64,000 nucleotides of DNA from CAVORD01 sp963698535 (lineage in GTDB: Bacteria > Bacteroidota > Bacteroidia > Bacteroidales > VadinHA17), in contig CAVORD010000001.1 of NCBI GenBank assembly GCA_963698535.1, positions 186,001 to 250,000 on the forward strand, written 5' to 3'. Positions 34,212 through 44,046 of this stretch are shown here, one piece after another. How positions within the stretch are numbered: position 1 is the stretch's first letter; each line of letters starts with the position of its first letter. The position numbers and the translations under genes were made by a program. The notes under the pieces were generated by a model, which was not told where the DNA came from, searched no databases, and saw nothing but the letters and a program-made list of their open reading frames with translations.

Positions 34212-35870
34212 TTACCTTTTAGGAGGGTCTTTTTCCCGAACATATTTGAACTCTGACCCATCTTTCCATTTTGGCCATTTATCGGATATCATCACTTCGT
34301 ATCCTACCTCAAAAGCCAGCACTGCATCCTCGACGATACCTGACATATCCCAGGAGGCAGGGTAGAAGTTGTCGCCGGGGCGATGATAATGGTTAGTGAG
34401 ATAGGATTCTTCCTTTTCCTGTGCCCATTCCTTACCATTCATACGGCTGTCGCAGTTACCCCGGGCAAACATTGCCGGTACTCCGGCAGCAGCAAACGGG
34501 AAATGGTCGGAGCGGAAATACATTCCTGTATGGGCGTTGGGATCGGGCATGATATACCGGTCTTGTCTTTTGGCCGCTATTTGAGCCAGATCGTCGAGAT
34601 CGCTCTGCCCGTAGCCTGTTATCATAAGATCTTTCATCCTGCCTATTGGAAGCATCATGTCGTTGTTGAAAGCGGCAGCTGTTGCCGATGGTGGAATGGG
34701 AGGGTGACTGACATAATATTTTGATCCCAGAAGGCCCTGCTCTTCAGCAGTAGGGAACAGTATAACGACAGAGATCGGGATCCTGTCTCTTATGGCCGAG
34801 AATGCTTCTCCTATCTCAAGCGCCCATGCCATACTTGTTCCGTTATCAATGGCTCCGTTGTATATAGAGTCACCTGCTTCTGCTTCTCCAATACCAAAGT
34901 GGTCCCAGTGGGCGGTGTAGATAATACATTCGTCAGGTCGTTCATTGCCTCTCAGTATACCACCTACATTAGTTGAGTTGTTGAACTCTACCCTGTTCTT
35001 AATAGACAGGTCTATGGTCGCATTCATAGGGAACCCCTTTACGGGTCCTGCGATTGCTAATCTCCTTAGAGAATCAATATCAAGCCGGCATGAGGAAAAA
35101 AGTTTCGAGGCTGTTTCTCCGGTGATCCAGCCTGTAAAGCGGCAAAGAGAGGCGTTATTATCTTCGGTCTGCAAAAAGAACCTGGGCGTAATGCTGCTCT
35201 TTCTGGGTATATCATATGTATATCCTGCTCCCTCTTTATCGTGAACGATCAGTATCCCTGCTGCACCTTGTCTTGCCGCCTCTTCAAATTTGTATGTCCA
35301 CCTGCCAAAGAGTGTCATCTCCCTGCCTTTGAAGTTGTTCTTGTCTCCTGTGTAAAGTCCGGGATCGTTGATGAAGACAACCACTGTTTTGCCCTTCACA
35401 TCGAGCCCTTCATAATCATTCCAGCCATAGTCAGGTGCGACTATCCCGAATCCGGCAAATACAAGCTCGGAAGCTTCGATCGTTGTCAATTCATTTGTTC
35501 CGGGACTGGTAATAGCAATCTCGTCGGGTGCCGAAACCGGAATTATCCCGGCAGGTGTATTAAATGAAGGAGATCCAACCACTTCCGATACTATTTGCAT
35601 CAATGGTACCTGCTGAAACCATGAGTCACCAAACAACGGCTCGAACCCGATCTTATCCAAAGCCTCAGAAAGGTAGTTGATACTTATAGTCTCGCCTTTA
35701 GTAAAAGGAGCTCTTCCCATGAACTGATCGGATCCAAGGATGCCGGTATATTCCATCAGCTCTGCCGCCGTAATTGTGCCTGAAGCTTCACTAATTAATT
35801 TTCTGTCGTTATTACATGAAACAAGCATTACTATTACGGTAATGGCGGCGGCGAGTCTGGTCAGGTACAT
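34212..35870 (-). CDS. Lipoprotein M28 family metallopeptidase
   Basis: A 552-residue exported protein with a lipobox (MLVSC, Cys19). A PA-type insert (about 100-240; VVVFINDPGLYTG) splits the N-terminal part. The M28 zinc domain follows, with ligands in AHWDHFG, GAIDNGTS, TAEEQGLLG, NNDM and RSDHFPF. M28 enzymes are aminopeptidases with two zinc ions. It is probably surface- or periplasm-exposed and releases amino acids from peptides. pepT lies 5 bases upstream on the same strand, suggesting co-transcription. Confidence 0.92.
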   Translation of the reverse strand: MYLTRLAAAITVIVMLVSCNNDRKLISEASGTITAAELMEYTGILGSDQFMGRAPFTKGETISINYLSEALDKIGFEPLFGDSWFQQVPLMQIVSEVVGSPSFNTPAGIIPVSAPDEIAITSPGTNELTTIEASELVFAGFGIVAPDYGWNDYEGLDVKGKTVVVFINDPGLYTGDKNNFKGREMTLFGRWTYKFEEAARQGAAGILIVHDKEGAGYTYDIPRKSSITPRFFLQTEDNNASLCRFTGWITGETASKLFSSCRLDIDSLRRLAIAGPVKGFPMNATIDLSIKNRVEFNNSTNVGGILRGNERPDECIIYTAHWDHFGIGEAEAGDSIYNGAIDNGTSMAWALEIGEAFSAIRDRIPISVVILFPTAEEQGLLGSKYYVSHPPIPPSATAAAFNNDMMLPIGRMKDLMITGYGQSDLDDLAQIAAKRQDRYIMPDPNAHTGMYFRSDHFPFAAAGVPAMFARGNCDSRMNGKEWAQEKEESYLTNHYHRPGDNFYPASWDMSGIVEDAVLAFEVGYEVMISDKWPKWKDGSEFKYVREKDPPKR

Positions 35871-35875
35871 AAGTT

Positions 35876-37120
35876 CTATTTTTTTGGCATTAGTCTGCAG
35901 ATCTCAATTATAACCTCTACAGCTTTATGCATTGATGAAACAGGTATAAATTCGTAGCGGCCATGGAAATTATGACCACCGGTAAAGATATTGGGGCATG
36001 GAAGTCCCATAAATGACAACCGGGCACCATCAGTGCCTCCTCTTATTGGTTTTATTTCAGGGGTCACACCACAATTTCGCATAGCCTCAGCTGCCAGTTC
36101 AATTGTATAATAGTGCTTTTCGATAACCTCCTTCATATTTTGATATTGCTCCTTTATCTCAACATTAAACAGGGGTGAGCCATACCTTTTATTCAAAGTA
36201 TCAGCTGTTCTTAACAACAATCTTTTCCTCTCTTCAAATTTTTCAGCGGAATGGTCACGGATAATAAATGTCATCCTTGTCTCTTCCACATCCCCTGTTA
36301 TTCCGGTAAGATGAAAGAAACCTTCGTAACCTTCTGTATTCTCAGGCCTTTCGTCGGAGGGGATCAGTGCCAGATATTCTGTTGCCAGATGCATAGAGTT
36401 TATCATCAACCCTTTGGCGGTGCCGGGGTGAACATTCCGACCATGGATTGTTACTGTGGCCCCGGCGGCATTGAAATTCTCAAATTCCAGCTCACCAACC
36501 GGACCTCCGTCTATTGTGTAAGCAAAAGCGGCACCAAAGAGTCCAACATCAAAGTGGTCGGGCCCTCTTCCTATCTCCTCATCGGGTGTAAAGCAAATAC
36601 GTATCGTTCCATGTTTTATGGTATCATCACCGATGATTATTTTCATGGCTGCTACGATCTCGGCAACACCCGCCTTATTATCAGCCCCAAGAAGTGTGTG
36701 GCCATCGGTTACGATTATAGCATCACCCTTATATTTAAGGAGATGGGGGAAATCTTCAGGAGAGAGGATGTGTCCGGGTGAGTCGTTCAGTTTGATGGCC
36801 GTGCCGTCATAATTATCGACGATACGCGGTGTGACATCACGTCCGCTGAGGTCGGGACTGGTGTCGAGGTGAGCAATAAATCCTATAACCGGTACATCCT
36901 TATCGGTATTTGAAGGTATGGTAGCCATGAGATAACCTTTTGATGACATTTCTATTTCAGAAAAGCCCGCATCAGACAGTTCTCTCTCCAGATACCTTGC
37001 GAATTCTGTCTGTCCCTTCGTTGATGGTGTGGTATTCGACTCCTCATTACTTTGAGTATCGAACCTCACATATCTAAGGAACCGATCTACTACATCGCCA
37101 TATTTACCTTTATATTCCAA
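35876..37120 (-). CDS. pepT: Peptidase T (tripeptide aminopeptidase)
   Basis: A 414-residue M20-family metallopeptidase of standard PepT length. Zinc ligands and catalytic residues are visible: His84 and Asp86 in FIAHLDTSPD, Asp147 in LLGADNKAG, Glu181/Glu182 in FTPDEEIG, Asp204 in TIDGGPVGE, and His in GGHNFHG near residue 387. It removes N-terminal residues from tripeptides in the cytoplasm. It lies between the M28 lipoprotein and the M14 peptidase in a minus-strand peptidase cluster. Confidence 0.95.
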   Translation of the reverse strand: MEYKGKYGDVVDRFLRYVRFDTQSNEESNTTPSTKGQTEFARYLERELSDAGFSEIEMSSKGYLMATIPSNTDKDVPVIGFIAHLDTSPDLSGRDVTPRIVDNYDGTAIKLNDSPGHILSPEDFPHLLKYKGDAIIVTDGHTLLGADNKAGVAEIVAAMKIIIGDDTIKHGTIRICFTPDEEIGRGPDHFDVGLFGAAFAYTIDGGPVGELEFENFNAAGATVTIHGRNVHPGTAKGLMINSMHLATEYLALIPSDERPENTEGYEGFFHLTGITGDVEETRMTFIIRDHSAEKFEERKRLLLRTADTLNKRYGSPLFNVEIKEQYQNMKEVIEKHYYTIELAAEAMRNCGVTPEIKPIRGGTDGARLSFMGLPCPNIFTGGHNFHGRYEFIPVSSMHKAVEVIIEICRLMPKK

Positions 37121-37138
37121 CAGGATGTCTTCTTATTG

Positions 37139-39660
37139 TTAACGTAAAACAACATTACCAAGCAGTGTGCGTCCGCTGGCCCAGTAGCCTCTGAAGTATG
37201 GGTTGTCAGTAAGGTAAACAACCTCTCCTTTGCCTATCCTTTCACTGCCTATTACCAGGGAATTCTTTATTTTTTCCCTGAATTTAAAACCTGCGAACCC
37301 TGCAACAGGATCATTTTCTGTAATATAACCAATATTATTGCCCGATGCAAGGTACGGGTAACCGGAACTCCTTTTCATAATAAAGAACTCCTTTCCCAGT
37401 CCGAATGCATATGGATGTGTCTCATCCAGTTTGACCCTGTAAATGCTGTTGGCAGAACGTTCTGTGATAGAGTATCTCCTCTGATTCTCGTATACCTTCA
37501 GAAGTGCAGGGTCGTCTGATTTCACCTTTTTCTCTTCGCTCTTCTCTTCTCCCTTCTTTAGTTCCACAGCCTTACCCAATGAGGTGCTTTTTTCCGAGGC
37601 AAATATCCCGACTGAACTCTCAAGTGCAATTAACCGGCCACCCTCTTTAACGTAGGTCATAAGGGTATCCTTGAGCTTTGAGTAGTTTCCTGAAGGCAGG
37701 ATGATAACATCATATTTGGAGAGATCGACTTCGCTTATATAGTCTGTTCCAAGAGTTGTAACCGGGTATTTAAGTTCCTGCTCGAAAAAATACCACATCT
37801 CACCAAAAGATCCCGACGATACACCTTCTCCGCCTACAATGGCAACTACAGGGGGGTGGTTGAGTGGAGAATAGTTCGATCCAAGGTCTTTCCCATCTGA
37901 AACAAGTCCTGTATTTGTTTTATCAAGAGTTACCATACAGTTGTTGGCAGCTTCGATAACAGCAGCATCAAATTTCTCTCCCATACGTGCGTTATCTCCT
38001 CTTGCAATTATTAGAGTACCTCTTTCGTACTTCTTGTCGCCAAAGGCAAAAGGTTTAAGTGCATAACGCACATTAACTTTTTTATCATAGAGTGCCGCAA
38101 GGAGCTTCAGTTCATCAAAGCCGGTAAAATTTGCCAGATAAGCATATGGTTTTACTGTTCCGGCTTCATTCACTTTAAATGGATCGGTATTGTTCATTAT
38201 GCCGGCCTTGATCTCCTCTTTTGTAGCGTATGACTTAAGGTTGTACACATAGGGTAGTGCCCAGGCTGTAAGATCATAGCTCAACGAGTCGGATGCTGCT
38301 GTTTCAGGTTCAAAGAGTACCCTCACCAGGTTACCCTGTGGCTGCGCAGCGGATATAAGTATATCTCCCTTCTCGACGGTAAATTCCCCCTTTTTGTCGG
38401 CCAGAAAGTCGAAACCCTCTGTTTTCTTGCCTGTGATCGCGGGAGTTGTCCATTTTATCTGGTTAAGCTCCAGGATATTTTTAAAGGCATCGAGATCTGA
38501 TTTGCGGTTTGTCCCTTTAACTATTACCGACCGATATTCGAATGATGGTTCTTTTGATGCTTTTTCAAAGTACTTGTTGAACTCTGAAAGAAGGCGACTC
38601 TTATTCTTTATTGCTGTATTGACGGTGGCCATGGCACCCATGAAATGTCCATCAATGCGGTGAGCAAGGGTAAGGGTGTCGCCTGTCTCCAGTTCCACCT
38701 CTATACCGGCATAATCCACCGCCACCCTGTTCGTAGGTAAAACCTATTGCTCCGTTGAAAGGTAGGCCATGTGTCACCATAGCTGGGGCAAAGAAGGTCG
38801 AAGGTCTCCTTCGAAAAATAAAGCCTGTATTTTGCATCAAAGAGACGGGCATTCTCCTCTCCGGTCAATTTAGAGAATTCTCTCTGCCAGGGTGATATAA
38901 CATCGTGCAAAGGCTCTGCTCCCGGAGGGAAAAAGAATGGAGAATCAGCTCCCATCTCATGAAAATCGGCATGTACGTGTGGCATGAATTTATTATAGAA
39001 AGCAATCCTCTGTTTTGTTTCTGCCTGTGTTTGCCAGGTCCAGTCGCGGTTAAGGTCGAATAGATAGTGGTTAGATCTCGCTCCGGGCCATGGTTGATTA
39101 TGTTCCCGGGAGTCAGGATTTGCAATGGGTAGCAAGTTCCTTGTCATGTTATAATACTGGGTGAACCGCTCCCTTCCATCAGGATTGAGACATGGGTCCA
39201 GAACGATGAGTGACGATTCAAGCCATTCCTCAGTGCCCGTATAGGTACCGGTGGCAAGTGTATATAATGTTTTCAGTGATGCTTCGAGTCCTACCGATTC
39301 ATTGCCATGTACATTGAATGACAACCATATGATGGGGATCTGCTCAGCCTCGGGCTTGCCTGATTTGAGACCGGTCTTGATCAGGTTGGCATCCCTTATC
39401 TCTTTTACTTTCTTGAGGTTTTCCGGGGAGGAGATCAGGCAAACGCCCAAAATTCTTCCCTCGTAGGTTGTGCCATACGTCTCAAAGGTGACATTGGGTG
39501 AAACCTCTGCTACATATCTGCAGTAATCCATTGCCCTGTCGAGGTAGGTAAACCTGGTTCCTTGTTTATAACCCAGAAACTGTTCAGGGGTTTTTAACTC
39601 TTGTGAAAAACTAATTGTTGTAAGAGCAATTAGAAGTAGAAAGAGAGTGCTTTTTTTCAT
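37139..39660 (-). pseudogene. Secreted M14 zinc carboxypeptidase, interrupted by two frameshifts
   Basis: The frame from 39660 begins with a signal peptide (LLLIALTTISFS) and an M14 domain: VHGNESVG (zinc His and Glu), NPDGRERF, NRDWTW and HADFHEMG. It reaches YGDTWPTF, then shifts. The conserved NGAIGFTYEQGGG, holding the catalytic Glu, is in a second frame, and AGIEVELETGDTLTL onward (to 37139) is in a third. Removing one base at 38758-38760 (AAA) and one within 38716-38727 restores a protein of about 840 residues. The C-terminal part contains a GATase1-like domain. Either the assembly has two insertions or the gene is decayed. Confidence 0.85.
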
Positions 39661-39680
39661 AATTATAGAATTGGTAATGG

Positions 39681-39688
39681 CAAATTTA
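39681..39688 (-). promoter_or_regulatory. -7 element for the M14 peptidase gene
   Basis: The minus strand reads TAAATTTG, an exact TAnnTTTG match, about 20 bases from the start codon at 39660. No TTTG box lies at the ideal upstream position. Confidence 0.4.
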
Positions 39689-39754
39689 ATCAGATTGTCA
39701 GATCACTTAATTGGTTTAGATATGTTATTGAAACAGCAATAGTCGAACAAGAGC

Positions 39755-40453
39755 CTAAATATGGAAGAACGATCCCAGTTTGCGGCCTCTCTTCATCCGG
39801 TAATGCATGTAGAAGAGCACCCCTGCAACAGGAATTAGTGCAGCAGCCACTATAAGGGACCATCTGACAGAAACGTGTTGCCCCAGAGCCAGCTTTGTAA
39901 ACACTTCAATAACAACGCATTGAATGCTTATGGCTGAAAACAGAGAGCCTATTATGTTAAACCCCCGGTCTCTGCTGCTTTTAATAAGAATGAGGATAGC
40001 TATTGAGAGCAATGTTGCGGAGAGAACGATTGGAACGGCAAGAGGCAAGAACCAGCTAAGGTTACCGGTGATATAATCGATGACTGCCGTTAGTCCCAGA
40101 ATGGTAAGGCAGATCATCATTATCATAAGGGCAGGGTGGGATTGCAATTTGAGCAGTGAGGTTACCAGTAGCCAGCCTGTGGAAATGGCGGCAACGGGGT
40201 AAAGCGACCAGCTTATCTTTCCATCGCCTGCGAGATCAATGGCGAGAGAGAAAAGTATCATAAGGAAGGCTACAATGGCAGTCATCTCCCACATCTGATT
40301 CCTTAGCTCGCTCCTGTGGCTGTTGAGGACCTCCGATGGTAAATTCGAATAGGTTATGAAATGGTGCGCGGTTGCCTCTTCTCCTTTTTCACAAAGAGGG
40401 CATGATTTGTATTTATCACTGTACTCCACACCGCATAATTTGCAAACACTCAT
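39755..40453 (-). CDS. Zinc-ribbon multi-span membrane protein (DUF6320-like)
   Basis: A 232-residue protein with an N-terminal zinc ribbon (CKLCG and CPLC, residues 4-7 and about 18-21) followed by six hydrophobic helices. This matches DUF6320-type proteins, whose function is unknown. It starts 12 bases after the acyltransferase gene upstream on the same strand. The same pair recurs in other anaerobes as far as I recall, so a joint role in acyl transfer at the membrane is plausible but unproven. Confidence 0.7.
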   Translation of the reverse strand: MSVCKLCGVEYSDKYKSCPLCEKGEEATAHHFITYSNLPSEVLNSHRSELRNQMWEMTAIVAFLMILFSLAIDLAGDGKISWSLYPVAAISTGWLLVTSLLKLQSHPALMIMMICLTILGLTAVIDYITGNLSWFLPLAVPIVLSATLLSIAILILIKSSRDRGFNIIGSLFSAISIQCVVIEVFTKLALGQHVSVRWSLIVAAALIPVAGVLFYMHYRMKRGRKLGSFFHI

Positions 40454-40465
40454 GGTACTTAATTC

Positions 40466-41722
40466 TCAGATTAATTTAACACTAATTCCGTTTGCTATAA
40501 GATGACCAATCATACCCTTCTCCAATCTCCTGGAGGAAGTCATGCTGGAAAAAGTCATCCTCAGCTTATCGTTAAACCCTACCACACCACATGACACTTT
40601 TATTAGTTTTGAAGGTGGAGGAGGGTATACTACAAACCCTTTAACATTGTCGCCCGACTTGCCGGTAAGGTCAATGTTCCCCATATTTGTCATCACTCCG
40701 CTGTATTTCCTTGCTCCATGCCGTGCATATGCGATCTTAAGGGCAATATATTTAAGGAACAGTGGCATGACCTTTATTATGGTCATCTTTTCCGACCTTA
40801 CATTCCTGTTTATGATACGGTTGATGTATTTATTCTGAAGGTGGGTTTTCATGTACTGATGTACATTGGCCAGAACCTCATCAAAGGTGTAAATTCCCAG
40901 ACGAGTATCTATTTCAGGGGTGACAAAGAGGGAGAAATTCCTCATTGTCCTGCTGTTGTATCTTCCTCTTAGGTTCATTGGCACCTGCACCCTGATTATT
41001 TTTCTGCTCTTGTTTATCCCTCTGCTTTTCTCTTCATGGAAGATCTCCTGGAGCGTAAAGAGATACAGCGATGCAAGATATTCTGTTATTGAGACACCCT
41101 TGGATTTGGCAAGGTTGTAAAAATCGGTAGTCGGGAATTCAGCTGTTGTGGTCCTTAATCTGGGTTTCGGATTGAGGTCATATGGCATATGCCAGGCAGT
41201 GGAGATTATAGGTGATGGTGGTATATCCGGTCTGAAGTTAACATTATAGGAATCTTCTGTCTCTGCTTCAAGATCCAGAGGTGGAAACTCTTCAGGCGGA
41301 TCGCCATAATATCGGGCCAGAATAAATTTAAGGTATTCGAAGCCACCTCCGCCGTCGGTAAGGATATGCATAAACTCTACTGAGATCCTGTTTTCCCTTA
41401 CCATTAACCTGAAAAGGGGTTCTCCCTTTTTCCTGGCAGCAAAAGGTGAACAAATGGGACCAATGTCGGGGTGGATCCTTGGCTTACATCCGGTATACTC
41501 CAGGAAATACCAGAAAAAACCTCTGGTAAGCGAAAGTCCAAAATAGGGAAAGCGTTTTGAGGCAGCATCCACCGCTGCCATCAGTCTGTCTGCATTAACC
41601 TTTTCGGCAAGGATGGCTGTCAACCTGAATACGGTAGTCTGCTCACTGTTCATTACAGGAGGATAAATCTTTGCCGCATTATCGAGTCTTAACCAGTAGT
41701 CTTTCCCCAGTGAGTGCATCAA
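40466..41722 (-). CDS. Condensation/alcohol-acetyltransferase-like acyltransferase
   Basis: A 418-residue protein of the CoA-dependent acyltransferase superfamily (BAHD, condensation and alcohol O-acetyltransferase folds). The catalytic HxxxDG motif is MHILTDGGGG with His119 and Asp123. The second half contains VNFRPDIPPSP and the paired-domain bridge VQVPMNLRGRYNSRTMRNFSLF. There is no carrier-protein or adenylation domain, so it is not an NRPS. Substrates are unknown. An alternative start one codon later exists. It is co-directional with and close to the DUF6320-like gene. Confidence 0.75.
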   Translation of the reverse strand: MMHSLGKDYWLRLDNAAKIYPPVMNSEQTTVFRLTAILAEKVNADRLMAAVDAASKRFPYFGLSLTRGFFWYFLEYTGCKPRIHPDIGPICSPFAARKKGEPLFRLMVRENRISVEFMHILTDGGGGFEYLKFILARYYGDPPEEFPPLDLEAETEDSYNVNFRPDIPPSPIISTAWHMPYDLNPKPRLRTTTAEFPTTDFYNLAKSKGVSITEYLASLYLFTLQEIFHEEKSRGINKSRKIIRVQVPMNLRGRYNSRTMRNFSLFVTPEIDTRLGIYTFDEVLANVHQYMKTHLQNKYINRIINRNVRSEKMTIIKVMPLFLKYIALKIAYARHGARKYSGVMTNMGNIDLTGKSGDNVKGFVVYPPPPSKLIKVSCGVVGFNDKLRMTFSSMTSSRRLEKGMIGHLIANGISVKLI

Positions 41723-41811
41723 TCGTTATTCTTTTGTAAAATTAAGAAACTAAATGAGAATGGATGGTTGTGTTATGCGACAACAATATAAAATAATAGT
41801 GTCAAAACAAC

Positions 41812-41819
41812 TATTTTTG
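41812..41819 (+). promoter_or_regulatory. -7 element for the S9 peptidase operon
   Basis: TATTTTTG matches TAnnTTTG exactly, with a predicted start near 41826 and a leader of about 38 bases. No canonical TTTG lies 18-20 bases upstream. Confidence 0.45.
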
Positions 41820-41863
41820 TTAATATGCACTTAATTATTCCTGTTACTTAAAATATAACTATA

Positions 41864-44032
41864 ATGAAAAGCCGAATTTTTAGAATTACCGGATTATTAA
41901 TGCTGTTTCTCCTTCTGCCTGCAAACGGTTATTTGCATGGACAGATGATGATGCGCAGTAATAATCAGCCTACGGTTATAGGCTGGGCCGATGATAACAA
42001 TTACCTTCTAAGACACAAGACAGAAGCGGGTGATTGGGTAGTAAGCAAAATAAATGCGAAAAACGGCAAGTCCGTTGACCTGAAAGATTACAAGTCTGAG
42101 CGTGAAATACTTAATTCCATGCTGCCGCGAGGTTATGGAGTAGGTATGTCGGATGTTGTAAGTCCATCAGCCAATTCTGTAATATTCTCCAAGGAGAATG
42201 ACCTGTGGTACTTCAATATGTCCGATAAGGCTATGAAGAAGATAACCGATTCGCCTAAAGATGAAGAGGTTAATGTAAGGTACTCACCCGATGGAGGGAA
42301 AATTGCCTTTACCCGTAACCGCGACTTATATATCATTGAGCTGGCAACAGGTAAAGAGACCAGGATAACATCCGATGCATCAGGTAAGGTGTACAATGGA
42401 TGGGCTTCATGGGTATATTTTGAAGAGATACTGGGCAGGGCCAGCAGGTATTCTGCATTCTGGTGGTCGCCCGACAGCAAAAAGATCGCATGGCTTAGAT
42501 TTGATGATACACCGGTGCCTGATTTTACTCTTGTTCGTCTCGACGAGGAAGATGGAGTCAACGGAACAACCGAAGTAACGCCCTATCCTAAGCCGGGAGA
42601 TAAGAATCCTCTTGTAAGAATGGGTATAGCCGATGTTACCACAGCAAGTACAGTATGGGTTAAAACCGATGTTAGTGTTGATCAGTACCTGGCATGGCCA
42701 TCATGGACTCCCGACAGTAAAAACCTGATGATACAGGTGCTGAACAGGGATCAGAACGACATGAGATTTATTCTGGCCGATATCGCTACCGGTGATTTCA
42801 GGGAGATATATCGTGAATCCAGGCCTACATGGGTGGATTTCTTCGAGGATATCTATGTACTCAATGACGGCTCAGGATTTATAATAAGAAGCTACAGGAA
42901 CGACTGGGACAACCTCTATTATCAGGGTTGGGATGGCAATCTTAAAAGCCAGATAACCAATGTTGGATGGAGGGTGACATCTATTGATCGCGTTGACGAG
43001 AAGAAAGGTATTGTCTATTTTTACGGAACAGGACCCGAATCAACGGATAACCAATACTTCAGCGCTACACTCGATGGCAAAAAAATAACTCAGCTTACCT
43101 CTGCGCCGGGAACACACAATGTTTCATTGTCACCAACAGGTGCCTATGTTATAGATTCATGGTCAAGTATTTCTGTCCCTGCAGCTATTGAACTCTCTGC
43201 AGCAGGTGGTAAAATGATGAAGGAGATATTCAGGGAGAATATGCCGGAGTATGACCCTGCTAAACATTCGAAAAGCGAATTGGTCAGAATTGCCACATCG
43301 GACGGTCAGTTTATGATGCCTGCGGTTATTACCTACCCTCTGAACTTCAACCCTGCAACAAAATATCCTGTTGTCTTCACTATTTACGGAGGTCCCGATG
43401 CAGGGACAGTCAGAAACAGATGGGGCGGTTCCTCACCTTCATGGTATGCCCAGAATAACATTGTAACAATAGCAGTGGACCATCGTGCGTCCGGTCATTT
43501 TGGTAAAAAGGGACTCGATTTCATGCACAGGAACCTGGGGGTCTGGGAAATTCTTGACTATGCCGATGCCGTAAAATGGTTAAGGGAGAAGAGTTGGGTC
43601 GATGGTTCCAGGATGGGTATCACCGGAAGTTCTTATGGAGGATATATGACATGTCTGGCTCTTACCAAGGGAGCTGAATACTGGACACACGGTAATGCCG
43701 GATCAAGTGTTACAGACTGGAAACTGTACGATAATGTTTACACCGAGAGATTCATGGATACACCTGCTGATAATCCTGATGGTTACAAAGCCGGTTCAGT
43801 GCTTTCATTTGCATCTGATCTTAAGGGTGAACTGCGGTTTTACCATGGCGACATGGATGACAATGTTCATATGCAGAACAGCATTCAGCTGATCTCCAAA
43901 TTACAGGATGCAGGTAAATCATTCGAGTTCATGCTTTATCCAAATGGACGTCATGGCTGGGGAGGAGCTAAAAGGGTCCACTCAACAAATGAATCGAATA
44001 AGTTCTGGCTAAGAGTCTTTTTTGGTAAATAA
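41864..44032 (+). CDS. S9 family peptidase (dipeptidyl peptidase IV type)
   Basis: A 722-residue exported serine peptidase with a signal peptide (LLMLFLLLPANGYLHG). Residues about 50-460 are the DPP-IV beta-propeller (YSPDGGKIAFTR, WWSPDSKKIAWLRFDD). The C-terminal alpha/beta hydrolase has the nucleophile in GSSYGGYM (about 588), Asp in HGDMDDNVH (about 663) and His in NGRHGWGG (about 696). It probably removes X-Pro dipeptides from peptides in the periplasm. It is followed 14 bases later by the M28-cyclophilin-FKBP gene. Confidence 0.93.
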   Translation: MKSRIFRITGLLMLFLLLPANGYLHGQMMMRSNNQPTVIGWADDNNYLLRHKTEAGDWVVSKINAKNGKSVDLKDYKSEREILNSMLPRGYGVGMSDVVSPSANSVIFSKENDLWYFNMSDKAMKKITDSPKDEEVNVRYSPDGGKIAFTRNRDLYIIELATGKETRITSDASGKVYNGWASWVYFEEILGRASRYSAFWWSPDSKKIAWLRFDDTPVPDFTLVRLDEEDGVNGTTEVTPYPKPGDKNPLVRMGIADVTTASTVWVKTDVSVDQYLAWPSWTPDSKNLMIQVLNRDQNDMRFILADIATGDFREIYRESRPTWVDFFEDIYVLNDGSGFIIRSYRNDWDNLYYQGWDGNLKSQITNVGWRVTSIDRVDEKKGIVYFYGTGPESTDNQYFSATLDGKKITQLTSAPGTHNVSLSPTGAYVIDSWSSISVPAAIELSAAGGKMMKEIFRENMPEYDPAKHSKSELVRIATSDGQFMMPAVITYPLNFNPATKYPVVFTIYGGPDAGTVRNRWGGSSPSWYAQNNIVTIAVDHRASGHFGKKGLDFMHRNLGVWEILDYADAVKWLREKSWVDGSRMGITGSSYGGYMTCLALTKGAEYWTHGNAGSSVTDWKLYDNVYTERFMDTPADNPDGYKAGSVLSFASDLKGELRFYHGDMDDNVHMQNSIQLISKLQDAGKSFEFMLYPNGRHGWGGAKRVHSTNESNKFWLRVFFGK

Positions 44033-44046
44033 CTGATAATTAAAAT

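Noticed and set aside
40466..41722. Nonribosomal peptide synthesis cluster
   Set aside because: The condensation-like fold stands alone without adenylation or carrier domains.
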